A stretch of 64,000 bases of DNA. Origin: Pseudoalteromonas phenolica (GTDB taxonomy: Bacteria > Pseudomonadota > Gammaproteobacteria > Enterobacterales > Alteromonadaceae). Under the pieces are notes generated by a model. The model searched no databases. It saw only the letters and a list, made by a program, of their open reading frames with translations, and was not told the origin of the DNA. Both the position numbers and the translations under genes were made by a program. This document shows, piece by piece, positions 55,401 through 62,935 of this stretch. The DNA is taken from the NCBI RefSeq assembly GCF_001444405.1, contig NZ_CP013187.1, positions 1,116,001-1,180,000 of the forward strand. Reading direction: 5' to 3'. Every line of letters begins with the position of its first letter. Within the stretch, counting starts at the first letter, position 1.

Positions 55401-55558
55401 AGCAGTGGGACAAGATATCCTGGAACGACTAATCCGGTTAAAGGAAAGCCAAAGCGTAAATTTAAGAAGCATACGACGGCAATACCGACCCATACAGTTG
55501 TAATAACCGACTGGCCTAAACCACTTCCTGTTGGAAATATGCTAAGTACCCAATCCAT
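52448..55558 (-). CDS. pgsC: Tandem PgsC/CapC-like membrane protein with large C-terminal soluble part
   Basis: A 1036-residue protein. PgsC is normally ~150 residues. Here two complete PgsC-like units follow each other: unit 1 (~24-175) has TGLVVPGYLVPLLI, GRDRFFAIILIS and GLVIIALTANVMWNGGF; unit 2 (~210-360) has NGIMLPALLALQL, FEGARLLLFFFN and FGYMLSTLLALKIYQKNAL. Each part aligns with the corresponding part of B. subtilis PgsC. About 660 soluble residues follow, probably periplasmic, containing two similar pieces around VPHPSTERVATDSSALL (~479) and VPRPLYESNTIQFASQL (~756), the second followed by LLIAGAHPFA. PgsC is the membrane partner of PgsB. The ATG overlaps the previous stop as TAATG. 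Confidence 0.8.
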   Translation of the reverse strand: MDWVLSIFPTGSGLGQSVITTVWVGIAVVCFLNLRFGFPLTGLVVPGYLVPLLIVSPTSAAVIIIEAFVVYFVMRLSAKTVMERFGYAEMFGRDRFFAIILISILVRVVMDTLFWPSIANILGSWDITFDYSTQLYSLGLVIIALTANVMWNGGFRYGVKVTLIQLIFTYILVRYALMPLTNFSIANLAIMYEDVAASIIAAPKAYIILVITAFIASRANLKYGWEFNGIMLPALLALQLMQPSKLLTSFVETAVILIIGTLLLQYTRLKNANFEGARLLLFFFNIGFAYKLALNYFIVNYYPALKVTDTFAFGYMLSTLLALKIYQKNALGLIIRATFQTSVVGGFIAIFIGFIIMFVPSLFVSNQIKSLQGYTEIQDLSQQLSEYKSYLYTDQKNKVEISQYQETQNLQTFRAAISILNRDKQNLDNINKATELLQKLDFSLRLDGEYIYIQDARKYAIRGLFVLSKQTNGGLLLTVPHPSTERVATDSSALLMTLLKADALVLGTQATPAFSADNTSQQSNYYWAFINALESQDIVQLRSVNSRTTALLETGPFGSVGQFWIFNRIPETVNQSMLTDLLGFTQSNFGLLNKQSLPNPNFTGRLIEAYIDTSAYTSLLSKVALSEQLYQSTVEQIETSLEQEITAFIPKITAKGSQLFQSLTDNEAALWEYEILRPLYNLSDQLAGQEITTDVLNQFNKINNIARMVGYQLSLLNTPNGRYIKVSPLDDLQYYQLGQGLYFIHLDPTNPLNIQVPRPLYESNTIQFASQLYQKTNAKMLLIAGAHPFASEEANVMAAANVKTLFNIVHQSALRHYQQSGMLNLQVRSHSAPSHIRPSALAFQYTEPHPSHKYSLDKVRVSLKELGVEHQIVLGQAATRGLELGTSPQTGYQIFSPVSELATLWLASDFKQHFSISNEALLQRLLAVSQQPKLKQTNILALSPGDWQPLEAAQLRAFNDITEHYATSQHLPFIRSLCDQQPKCSLQATQLSTQNELALLIKQNDKIALIYLPKRNKVVDLDKFTQTMVGGLNVFN

Positions 55559-57528
55559 TAATTAGATGCCTCAGACTCAGCATTATTATGCTTTTCTGTA
55601 TTGTTGTCAGACAATAAGCCAGTTTTATCGTCATCTTGATGTATTTGGCTCATAAGCTCAGATAAATTGATGAACTCAAACAAAATACCGCCCACTTCAA
55701 ATGGTTCACCCGCACTGCTTTTTTCTTCTGAAGATTCAATCGTACGTACGTTCAAAACAAACTGTTGTTCGGCTAATTGAACTGGTAAATAGATTTCGCC
55801 TTTATGCAGAGTTAAATAACGCAGTTTTCCTTTTGCATTTTCATGATCTAAATCACTGACCTTGCAAAGGAGATCGAGCGCTGTCATCTCAAATATTGGT
55901 AGGTGATGTTGTTTGGCAAGTTGCTCAAGGGCATGATTGGTTTGTACTACTTGACCGAATAAGTTAAACAATACAGAAGCTGAGCGGATCTGATTAAAAA
56001 CATGCTCTAAGGTTGTCAGCTTTTGTTCCATTTCATTAATTGAATGTTTAATTTGTTGGCTTAATGGTTTGGCCAAATTAAGCGTAAGCAAACGTGTGAT
56101 AGCGTTACTCTCGGCTTTGCCTTGGGTTTCAAAAACGCGATAGTGAAACAATAGTTCGCCCACTTGGTTAGCGAATCTATTTACATTTTTGATAAATGCC
56201 GCTTCGTTAAAGCGCTCGTCAGGGGTGATAGTCATTGCCCAAAACCCTCTTATATCACCAGCATACATAAGTGGCACTATATATTGAGCTTCCTTTTCCT
56301 CAAGGGCTTTAAAAAAGGGCCTTGTAATCTTTACGGTACCGAAAGCTTTGATTGCATCAGAGTAAGGGGCACGCTCATAGTCTCTTCGCATTTCATGAAT
56401 ATCGGATAGGTGACAATTGATGGCCCTTATCTCATATAAACGGTGATCACCTTCTAAGCGAGCAAGTAAAATACTTTTATCCAGTGCCAATTGCTGATTT
56501 ATTAATTGAATAATAGAGTCCCACGGCGTGCTTTGATCTGTGAAAGATTTAGGTAAATAGCGACCAGACATTTTTTGGCGAATATTATTTATCAGCCTCT
56601 TTAAGTCATCTTCTTCTACCCATTTTGCAGATAAGAAAACCCAAAATAGAGTGATAAAATTAAGTATGACGCCCTCAGCTGCAGGCAGAAATATGTTCAT
56701 GCCGGTCATGACAAAAAAGCACAGTACTAGCCAAGTCAGTGAAAGAAGAGAGGCAACAATAATACCTAAATTAAAAGACACTTTTTGGTATAACACCAGC
56801 AAAAGTATGACACTTGTTAGTTGTATGATGAGTGAAAGATTGTCACTGACTGGTGATATTAATGTCTTTTCAATGAGGTTATGCGCAACATAAGCATGAA
56901 TATAAATTGAGTTAACTTCATTTACTAATTTAGGAGCGCGAATTGGTAAACCAAAGCTCTGATTCGTTTGTGAGATAAGAATTAATTTGTCAGTTACTTG
57001 CCCTGCTAGTAGGTCATTACTCTGTACTCGCTTACTATTAAACTTAGGCAGTGCATGTATATCTAAAGCAAAACTTAGCAATGGAGAATGAGCTAAGTTA
57101 TTTTCTGGGAAAATTAAAGACCAAAGGCTGTCACAGTTAGCATTTTTTTGATGGTTAATCTGAATAGTGTACCCAAGCCATGCTTTTAGTTCGCTAAGGC
57201 ACAAATTATTCTCTGGTCTGGGATAAAAGACTCTTTCATCTTCAATATGCGTTAGTTTTGAATCGGAGACAACAATGATTGCTTTCGGGTTATGCTCTAA
57301 TAATGAATATACCAACTGGTCGTGTTCAAACACCAACGCGTCGGCTTCTATTACTACAACATCACTGTGCTTTTCAGATTGTAGTTGACTGAAATAATTA
57401 TAAACAGGAGCATTAAGGCGCTGAAGTGCGCCTGACAACTCAGCTAATAATACAAAGGCAATCAAAGTAATGATTAGCCAAAATGTTTTATGCCTTTTAA
57501 CAAAGAAAAGTTGTTGTTTTATCGACAC
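55558..57528 (-). CDS. CHASE2-like membrane sensor with GAF- and PAS-like domains, no output domain
   Basis: A 656-residue protein. One transmembrane helix (~14-33) is followed by an extracytoplasmic CHASE2-like domain (~34-225: PVYNYFSQL, VVVIEADALVFEHDQL, GLPIRAPKL) and three helices (~229-302), exactly the CHASE2 membrane layout. In the cytoplasm come a coiled linker, a GAF-like region (~330-470), a helical connector with heptads (~475-520) and a PAS-like region (~525-610), then a polar acidic tail. No kinase, cyclase, phosphodiesterase or phosphatase domain is present. It could sense the envelope and act by protein contact on the synthase. It lies 21 bases after the capA-like gene. Confidence 0.72.
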   Translation of the reverse strand: MSIKQQLFFVKRHKTFWLIITLIAFVLLAELSGALQRLNAPVYNYFSQLQSEKHSDVVVIEADALVFEHDQLVYSLLEHNPKAIIVVSDSKLTHIEDERVFYPRPENNLCLSELKAWLGYTIQINHQKNANCDSLWSLIFPENNLAHSPLLSFALDIHALPKFNSKRVQSNDLLAGQVTDKLILISQTNQSFGLPIRAPKLVNEVNSIYIHAYVAHNLIEKTLISPVSDNLSLIIQLTSVILLLVLYQKVSFNLGIIVASLLSLTWLVLCFFVMTGMNIFLPAAEGVILNFITLFWVFLSAKWVEEDDLKRLINNIRQKMSGRYLPKSFTDQSTPWDSIIQLINQQLALDKSILLARLEGDHRLYEIRAINCHLSDIHEMRRDYERAPYSDAIKAFGTVKITRPFFKALEEKEAQYIVPLMYAGDIRGFWAMTITPDERFNEAAFIKNVNRFANQVGELLFHYRVFETQGKAESNAITRLLTLNLAKPLSQQIKHSINEMEQKLTTLEHVFNQIRSASVLFNLFGQVVQTNHALEQLAKQHHLPIFEMTALDLLCKVSDLDHENAKGKLRYLTLHKGEIYLPVQLAEQQFVLNVRTIESSEEKSSAGEPFEVGGILFEFINLSELMSQIHQDDDKTGLLSDNNTEKHNNAESEASN

Positions 57529-57549
57529 TAAGCGTTCCTAAAACGTCAA

Positions 57550-59784
57550 TTAGAATTGACTGAAGGTTAAAGTTAATCGAACAGCCTTGTCGGTAGATAC
57601 TCTTAAAAACGTTTTTCCATGTAATTGATTTGTCTGCCACATTCGATTTGTAAGTTTAACTGAATTTTGCCAAGAAATCAGAGCAATATCATCTAATTGT
57701 AGCTCAGCATTTCCATTTTTTGGTGGAGAGTGAATAAATGCAAAACGCATTCCTCGAGGAGGTAAATTTTCAGGGCCTAGTACATTTGTGTCGTCTGGGA
57801 GTTCAAAGTCAATATTAAACGGTTGCCAATCAAACTCCCCACCTTCTAATACAGGGAAAGTTTGCTCAGAGAAAACAAGCGAATCTTCTGAAGTTAAAAT
57901 ACTCAAATCAAGGTCGAATTTACCAGCATTCATGCCTTTAGCGTAACCATAAAGTGTATGCTTATGAAAAACTTGACTAACATCATCGGCTGGCGTCAGC
58001 GGGAACGCTCGTACTGTTTGTTTGAAAGGCACACGCAATGCAAAGTTATCATATTGATCTCGGCTTAAACATAGGCCTTGATTGCCATGATATGCCCCCG
58101 TAATACAGGGAGTTGTGTCTTCATCTGAATGATCCCAATGATTCACTTCAAATTGGGTATCATCGTTATCCCAGTCTTCAAAATCACCAAAGACAAGCAA
58201 ATCCCTGCCTAAAGTTATTTCGGTCACCTCTTCAGTCGTACTAATCTGACTTAAAAAGCTGTCACTCGGTGCTAACATTCGTAAGTCTATGATGTGCTCA
58301 CCAGCATCGAGCTCAATCACCTCTTGTTTTAACTGTGATGCAGATACTTGCTGGTTGAATAATACTTCGGCATAACCTTGTTTAGGTATCACTGTTACGT
58401 TGTTAGAAAACTCTGCTACTCGTTTAATTAAATAATTACTCAAGTCTCCAGAAATTAAACGGGGCTTATATTCTTCGATATAGATAGGGTAAGCTCTTGC
58501 AGAGCTGACTTTTGGCACGGCGTTTTTGTTAACTCTGACTTCTACAGCAAGGCCTAGCACAGTTTCTAATCTATTTTGATCAAAAACAAAATTACCAAGT
58601 CCTAATAATGTGGGTATCTCATCGTAAACAGCAAAACCTTGCGCAACGTGAGGATGGTGGGTAACCATTAAATCAGGCTTATTATCGAATCTAGAAATAA
58701 GATTGTAGCGATTTTCGATATAGTCCGTTTGCGCATAAGAATACTCATCACCACCATGCAATTGAACGACTGTGAAATCACTGTTTTCAGTGCTCATCTG
58801 TATTGCTTCGGCCAGTCCTGCTGAATCAGATAAATCCGCAGCTCCACCTTTTTCATCGTCAGCTACATATGTCACGGCATGATCGCCGCCTCGAATTGAA
58901 GTTGCAGACACCAGTCCGAGGGTTGTGCCTTTAACATTTTGAAATACAGGCGCGTAAGCTGCTGCTTTTGTCAACCCTGCACCGCTATGTAGAAGCCCTG
59001 CTTCAGATACAAACTTTAAAGAATCATTTAACCCATCAAGTTGATAATCGTAAACATGATTATTACCTAAGGCGACGTAATCTATACCAATTGATTTTAA
59101 CCCTTCAAGGGTTTCAGGAAGAGAGAAAAATGAAAATTCCTTCGTAGGGTGAACACTCACAGGCTGGTTTAGCACCGGTGATTCTAAGTTAACTGAGGCA
59201 AAATCAAGATTCAAAAAAAGTGGCTTTACATACTCTGTAATTTCAATGGAAGCAGTCGCCGCATTTGATTTGTTTATAATTGCGTCCGGTAAGTCGGGTA
59301 CAGAGTTATTCATTGTAGTGATGTTTGGGTCCATAAATCGACGACCAAACATGGTATCGCCAGCAAAGACTAGGCTAATTTCTTCTTCTGTTTTAGTTGA
59401 AAGTACAATGACTTCACTATTGTGTTTGTCAGATACATTAACGGTTGTGAAAAAAAGGTGGTAACTGGGGTGCGTTATCTCCACTGGATAATTACCCAAA
59501 GTTAAGGTGTTTAACTGTATGGTGCCTTGAGAATTCGTTTGATGAATATTGCCAGCGATTTTGACATCCAGATTGGCAACTGGCGCTCCAGCTGTATTTT
59601 TGATTTGAAGAGAGAAAGGAACAATGGTCTCAACAACATTATCACGTTCATTTGTTTCTTCTTGTTGTTGTTCTGAAGGGCCTGTTTCATAAGGGTCTTC
59701 AACAGAACAAGCTGATATAAATATGGGGAGTAAGAATATAATAAAACGGTTTACAATTTTTTTTGGGCAGCTAGGTAATGGCAT
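57550..59784 (-). CDS. capA: CapA/PgsA-like lipoprotein with extra N- and C-terminal beta domains
   Basis: A 744-residue lipoprotein: signal helix, then lipobox ISAC with Cys 26. An acidic linker leads to a carboxypeptidase-regulatory-like beta domain (~54-125: SLQIKNTAGAPVANLDVKI). The CapA metallophosphoesterase-fold domain (~136-410) has AGDTMFGRRF (141), NLESPV (199), ALGNNHVYDY (238), LHGGDEYS (342), THHPHVAQG (375) and GLGNFVFDQ (395). A C-terminal ~480-744 part (FGDFEDWDNDD, ELQLDDIALISW) looks like a jelly-roll carbohydrate-binding module. PgsA/CapA helps poly-gamma-glutamate assembly and export. First gene of the operon, diverging from tyrR. Confidence 0.85.
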   Translation of the reverse strand: MPLPSCPKKIVNRFIIFLLPIFISACSVEDPYETGPSEQQQEETNERDNVVETIVPFSLQIKNTAGAPVANLDVKIAGNIHQTNSQGTIQLNTLTLGNYPVEITHPSYHLFFTTVNVSDKHNSEVIVLSTKTEEEISLVFAGDTMFGRRFMDPNITTMNNSVPDLPDAIINKSNAATASIEITEYVKPLFLNLDFASVNLESPVLNQPVSVHPTKEFSFFSLPETLEGLKSIGIDYVALGNNHVYDYQLDGLNDSLKFVSEAGLLHSGAGLTKAAAYAPVFQNVKGTTLGLVSATSIRGGDHAVTYVADDEKGGAADLSDSAGLAEAIQMSTENSDFTVVQLHGGDEYSYAQTDYIENRYNLISRFDNKPDLMVTHHPHVAQGFAVYDEIPTLLGLGNFVFDQNRLETVLGLAVEVRVNKNAVPKVSSARAYPIYIEEYKPRLISGDLSNYLIKRVAEFSNNVTVIPKQGYAEVLFNQQVSASQLKQEVIELDAGEHIIDLRMLAPSDSFLSQISTTEEVTEITLGRDLLVFGDFEDWDNDDTQFEVNHWDHSDEDTTPCITGAYHGNQGLCLSRDQYDNFALRVPFKQTVRAFPLTPADDVSQVFHKHTLYGYAKGMNAGKFDLDLSILTSEDSLVFSEQTFPVLEGGEFDWQPFNIDFELPDDTNVLGPENLPPRGMRFAFIHSPPKNGNAELQLDDIALISWQNSVKLTNRMWQTNQLHGKTFLRVSTDKAVRLTLTFSQF

Positions 59785-59812
59785 CTAAAACTCACATATA
59801 TCAGTCGATAGT

Positions 59813-59842
59813 ATTATAAAATATTTGTTTAGCTCTGTGCAA
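59813..59842 (-). promoter_or_regulatory. Probable sigma-70 promoter of the seven-gene operon
   Basis: On the minus strand TTGCAC, 18 bases, TATAAT, with the -10 about 30 bases upstream of the capA-like ATG. The -10 is perfect and the -35 matches at the first three bases. Confidence 0.5.
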
Positions 59843-59929
59843 TTGTTAATTTTGTATCTAATATGTGTACTAAATAATTCAACAAAATATCTTCTACAAA
59901 GAATAAGTATAGTAAAACGTCCAATAATG

Positions 59930-59959
59930 TTTACATTTTTCTAGTCTGATGACTATTCT
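59930..59959 (+). promoter_or_regulatory. Possible tyrR promoter
   Basis: TTTACA, 18 bases, TATTCT on the plus strand. The -35 is also the right arm of an imperfect inverted repeat GTAAAA...GTTTAC (59912-59934), possibly an autoregulatory site, although the spacing differs from a standard TyrR box. Confidence 0.35.
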
Positions 59960-60006
59960 TAGAGTATCATTTCGCCGAGTAATGTATAGCCCTGTTTGAG
60001 GAACGA

Positions 60007-61563
60007 ATGCGTCTTGAAATCCTGTGTGCTGATCGGATAGGAATAGCACAAGAAGTTTTAAACATATTAGTAAATTATCAGGTTGACCTTAAAGGTATTG
60101 AGGTTGATTCTGTTAATTGCAAAATGTATGTCAGCTTCCCGCCTATTGAGTTTGAACAGTTTCAGAAGATAATGCCTGAAATCCGTTTGATTGATGGTGT
60201 AGAAGATGTACGAACAACTGCCTTTTTACCGTCTGAGCGTGAGCATAATGAACTGAATACTTTGCTTAGTGCACTTCCAGATGGCGTAATATCTATTGAT
60301 GCAAAGGGGTGGGTGCGTCATTGCAATGACGCAGCTTGTAAAGACCTCAGTTTGAGCCTAGATGATGTTTTGGGTGAGAATATTAATAACCTTCTAAAAG
60401 GATTTAACTTTACACGCTGGTTAGAAGGCAAGGAGGTATTAGGTCAAACTACACGCGTTGAAGTCGGTGGGGAAGATTTCATTGCGGATATTTTACCGAT
60501 TACTGTTCCACAAAAACCAGATGGTGACATTCTTGCCGGTGCGGTCATCAACATAAAGTCGCAAAGCCGTTTAGGTCAGCAAGTGAGTGCATTTAGACGC
60601 TATGGGCAAGAAAGCTTTGCGACTATACATAGTAATAGCACTGCTATGCGTCGTGTCGTGCGTGAAGCCCGCAAGATGTCTCAACTAGACGCTCCAATTC
60701 TTATTACTGGTGAAACGGGCACGGGCAAAGAGTTACTGGCTCGAGCATGCCACTACGCGTCAAATCGCTCAATCAAACCATTTATTGCATTGTCTTGCGC
60801 ATCCTTACCAGATGATGTCGCCGAATCAGAATTATTTGGTTATGCTGGTTTTGAAGAAAACGCAGCGCCAAAGCGGGGAGTATTGGAACAAGCTGATGGC
60901 GGGACTGTATTCTTAGATGAAGTTGGCGAAATGTCGACGCAGCTGCAAACAAAGCTTCTGCGTTTCTTGCAAGATGGCACATTCAGAAAAGTGGGTGATG
61001 AAAACGAAGTTAAAGTAAATGTGCGGATCATTGCAGCAACTCAGAAAGATTTACCAGCGATGGTTCAAGAGGGTACATTTAGAGAAGATCTGTACTATCG
61101 AATCAATGTTTTAACTTTGGATATTGCGCCACTCAGAGATAGAAAAGCCGATATAGGCCCACTCACAGAGCACTTTATTCAAAAATATGCACAGCAAAAT
61201 GGCCAACCAGCACCAACGTTGGCGTCTGATTGTTTAGTGTTTTTAGAACAATATCCTTGGCCTGGTAATGTAAGGCAACTTGAGAATGCAGTATATCGAG
61301 CTGTATCTTTGCTTGATGATAAAGAACTTCGTGTAGAGCATATGCAGCTACCTACTTTCACACACGAATTAGGTTATTTAGAGTCTGATTTTGAAGGCAC
61401 TTTAGAGCATGCGGTGAAACGATTTGAAGCGACGCTTCTGAGAAAGCTCTATCCGGCATATCCAAGCTCTAGACAATTAGCAAAGCGACTAGGTTTGAGT
61501 CATACCGCGGTGGCTAATAAGCTAAGAGAGTATGGTATTAATAGAAAAACGGTAAAGGTATAA
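60007..61563 (+). CDS. tyrR: Transcriptional regulator TyrR (aromatic amino acid regulator)
   Basis: A 518-residue regulator: ACT domain (~1-70, MRLEILCADRIGIAQEVL), PAS (~80-185), AAA+ domain (~207-430: Walker A GETGTGKE, Walker B GGTVFLDEVGEMS, YPWPGNVRQLEN) and a Fis-like helix-turn-helix (~485-515, SRQLAKRLGLSHTAVANKL). The sigma-54 contact motif GAFTGA is replaced by AGFEENA, as expected for TyrR, which works with sigma-70. It binds tyrosine or phenylalanine. Likely targets nearby are hppD and fahA, 20 kb away. GAGG lies before the ATG. Confidence 0.93.
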   Translation: MRLEILCADRIGIAQEVLNILVNYQVDLKGIEVDSVNCKMYVSFPPIEFEQFQKIMPEIRLIDGVEDVRTTAFLPSEREHNELNTLLSALPDGVISIDAKGWVRHCNDAACKDLSLSLDDVLGENINNLLKGFNFTRWLEGKEVLGQTTRVEVGGEDFIADILPITVPQKPDGDILAGAVINIKSQSRLGQQVSAFRRYGQESFATIHSNSTAMRRVVREARKMSQLDAPILITGETGTGKELLARACHYASNRSIKPFIALSCASLPDDVAESELFGYAGFEENAAPKRGVLEQADGGTVFLDEVGEMSTQLQTKLLRFLQDGTFRKVGDENEVKVNVRIIAATQKDLPAMVQEGTFREDLYYRINVLTLDIAPLRDRKADIGPLTEHFIQKYAQQNGQPAPTLASDCLVFLEQYPWPGNVRQLENAVYRAVSLLDDKELRVEHMQLPTFTHELGYLESDFEGTLEHAVKRFEATLLRKLYPAYPSSRQLAKRLGLSHTAVANKLREYGINRKTVKV

Positions 61564-61722
61564 ATCACTAACCTCTAATTAAGAGGTAAGATAATATCTT
61601 AATCGATGAGTTTGCTAACAGTCTTGTATGGGGCTTTTAGTAATCAGCCAGCGGTTGTAGTTAGTAGTAAATACTTCAACCGATGGCTTGAACAAATTAT
61701 GTTAGAAGCTGGTTTGTTTTTT

Positions 61723-61758
61723 TAGCTCAAGTAAATCAAGTGGTGGAGCTATTTTTTT
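61723..61758 (+). terminator. Possible tyrR terminator
   Basis: TAGCTC (61723-61728) and GAGCTA (61746-61751) pair around a 17-base loop and are followed by a T run. It lies 160 bases past the tyrR stop and overlaps the end of the opposite gene. A shorter ACCTCT/AGAGGT hairpin at 61571-61587 lacks a T run. Confidence 0.45.
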
Positions 61759-62234
61759 GCTCCCATATCTTTTGTTACACCATCAATTTTTATGTTGTCT
61801 ATACCGTCTTCTTTAAACTTAATCTGGATACTGACGTTGTTTTTAACAAGAAAGTAATCAGTTTTGTTTAAAGATAATACATAATCACCTTTAACTGGCA
61901 CCTTAAATTTCTTTTTCTTCAAAGTGATAGTTTGCTCGCCTAATTGCCATTCAAAGCTATCAATAAATCCGGCATTAAATTCTTGAACCCATACTTTTTC
62001 ATCGTCTTTACTCAATGTAAGTGCGATTGAATACGACTCAGGTAAACTGGACATATTGTAGGATTTATTGCCAATCTTGAATTTTTTATTTTGTTCATCC
62101 CATGCAAAACCAAAAGTAAATGGTTTGTCTATTCCCGTAGGATAAGTGATTTTACCTTCACCTACTAAATTAAAATCTGCAAAAGCACTTGAAGAGAAAA
62201 GTAAGCTTGCAATCAGAATAGAATATAACTTCAT
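61749..62234 (-). CDS. Secreted protein of unknown function
   Basis: A 161-residue protein with a clear signal peptide (MKLYSILIASLLFSSSAFA before DFNL). The mature part is lysine-rich and made of short alternating strands (FTFGFAWDEQNKKFKIGNK, GEQTITLKKKKFKVPVKGDY, YFLVKNNVSIQIKF), suggesting a small all-beta periplasmic protein. I recognise no family. It is transcribed alone, convergent to tyrR and divergent from the thioesterase gene. Confidence 0.7.
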   Translation of the reverse strand: MKLYSILIASLLFSSSAFADFNLVGEGKITYPTGIDKPFTFGFAWDEQNKKFKIGNKSYNMSSLPESYSIALTLSKDDEKVWVQEFNAGFIDSFEWQLGEQTITLKKKKFKVPVKGDYVLSLNKTDYFLVKNNVSIQIKFKEDGIDNIKIDGVTKDMGAKK

Positions 62235-62357
62235 AGTTTGCTCTTATTAAAGTATTTAGTTTTAAGCCTAGTGGAGGGTACGATGCTTATCAACTATTTA
62301 TTGTTAGTGACTAAGCATATGTTAAACTTTATTTTTTACTTACTGGTTGGACCATAA

Positions 62358-62897
62358 ATGAACCTTTACTTTAGGCTTCTGCTGTTATTACTAAAAATTA
62401 AAAGAAATAAGCAATACAAAGGCTTACTGGATGTTAGTGACATAGACTTCAAAGTTATGCCAAGTGACTGTGACATTAATATGCATTTGACCAATTCGAG
62501 GTACCTTGCATTTATGGACTTGGCGCGAACTTGGATGACAGAAGAAATTGGCTTATTCAATGTTGTGATGAAGCGTCGTTGGTTCCCAATTGTCAATGCT
62601 ACTGCGATTACTTATATTCGAGATATTAAACCGCTTGAGTCATTTAAGGTAAGCACTCAGTTAGTTGGTTGGGATCAAAAGTACTTTTATATTGAGCAAA
62701 AATTTACAACTGCGAGAGGTCTGCACGCTATTGCTTATGTGAGAGGGGTGTTCAAAAGTAAAAAAGGGATAGTGAGTGTTGAAGATATGCTGATGGCGGC
62801 CAATTATTCTGGTCCCACACCAGTTTTATCTGAAGAAATTGAGCACTGGAAAGCAATGTTAGAGGCGAAGAAAAATAGCAATAAAAAAGGCCACTAA
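62358..62897 (+). CDS. Hotdog-fold acyl-CoA thioesterase, 4HBT type
   Basis: A 179-residue protein with the 4-hydroxybenzoyl-CoA thioesterase-like pattern: DFKVMPSDCDINMHLTNSRYLAFMDLAR (read from ~31), where the Asp and His before the long hotdog helix are the family's catalytic region, then NATAITYIRDIKPLESFKVST and FYIEQKFTT strands. A hydrophobic N-terminal segment (~3-14) may anchor it to the membrane. It resembles the THEM6-like group. The final codons and stop lie inside the hairpin of the OmpW terminator. Confidence 0.82.
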   Translation: MNLYFRLLLLLLKIKRNKQYKGLLDVSDIDFKVMPSDCDINMHLTNSRYLAFMDLARTWMTEEIGLFNVVMKRRWFPIVNATAITYIRDIKPLESFKVSTQLVGWDQKYFYIEQKFTTARGLHAIAYVRGVFKSKKGIVSVEDMLMAANYSGPTPVLSEEIEHWKAMLEAKKNSNKKGH

Positions 62898-62905
62898 TGT
62901 GGCCT
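62883..62905 (-). terminator. Terminator of ompW overlapping the thioesterase stop codon
   Basis: GGCCAC and GTGGCC pair with a TAAT loop; on the minus strand TTTTTTAT follows. The TAA of the thioesterase gene is in the loop, and its last Gly-His codons form the stem. Confidence 0.82.
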
Positions 62906-62935
62906 CCGGGATCGAGAAAGTAACTGTATTTTTTC

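Noticed and set aside
59785..60006. TyrR control of the polymer operon through a TyrR box in the shared upstream region
   Set aside because: GTAAAA...GTTTAC at 59912-59934 has the wrong spacing for a TyrR box, and no other match was seen; divergent position alone is not evidence.
60782..61361. Antisense open frames inside tyrR
   Set aside because: No start signals and no conserved features; tyrR is unambiguous on the plus strand.
60007..61563. tyrR gene as a sigma-54-dependent activator
   Set aside because: The AAA+ domain looks like an NtrC-type regulator, but the GAFTGA loop is missing and the ACT-PAS layout is that of TyrR.
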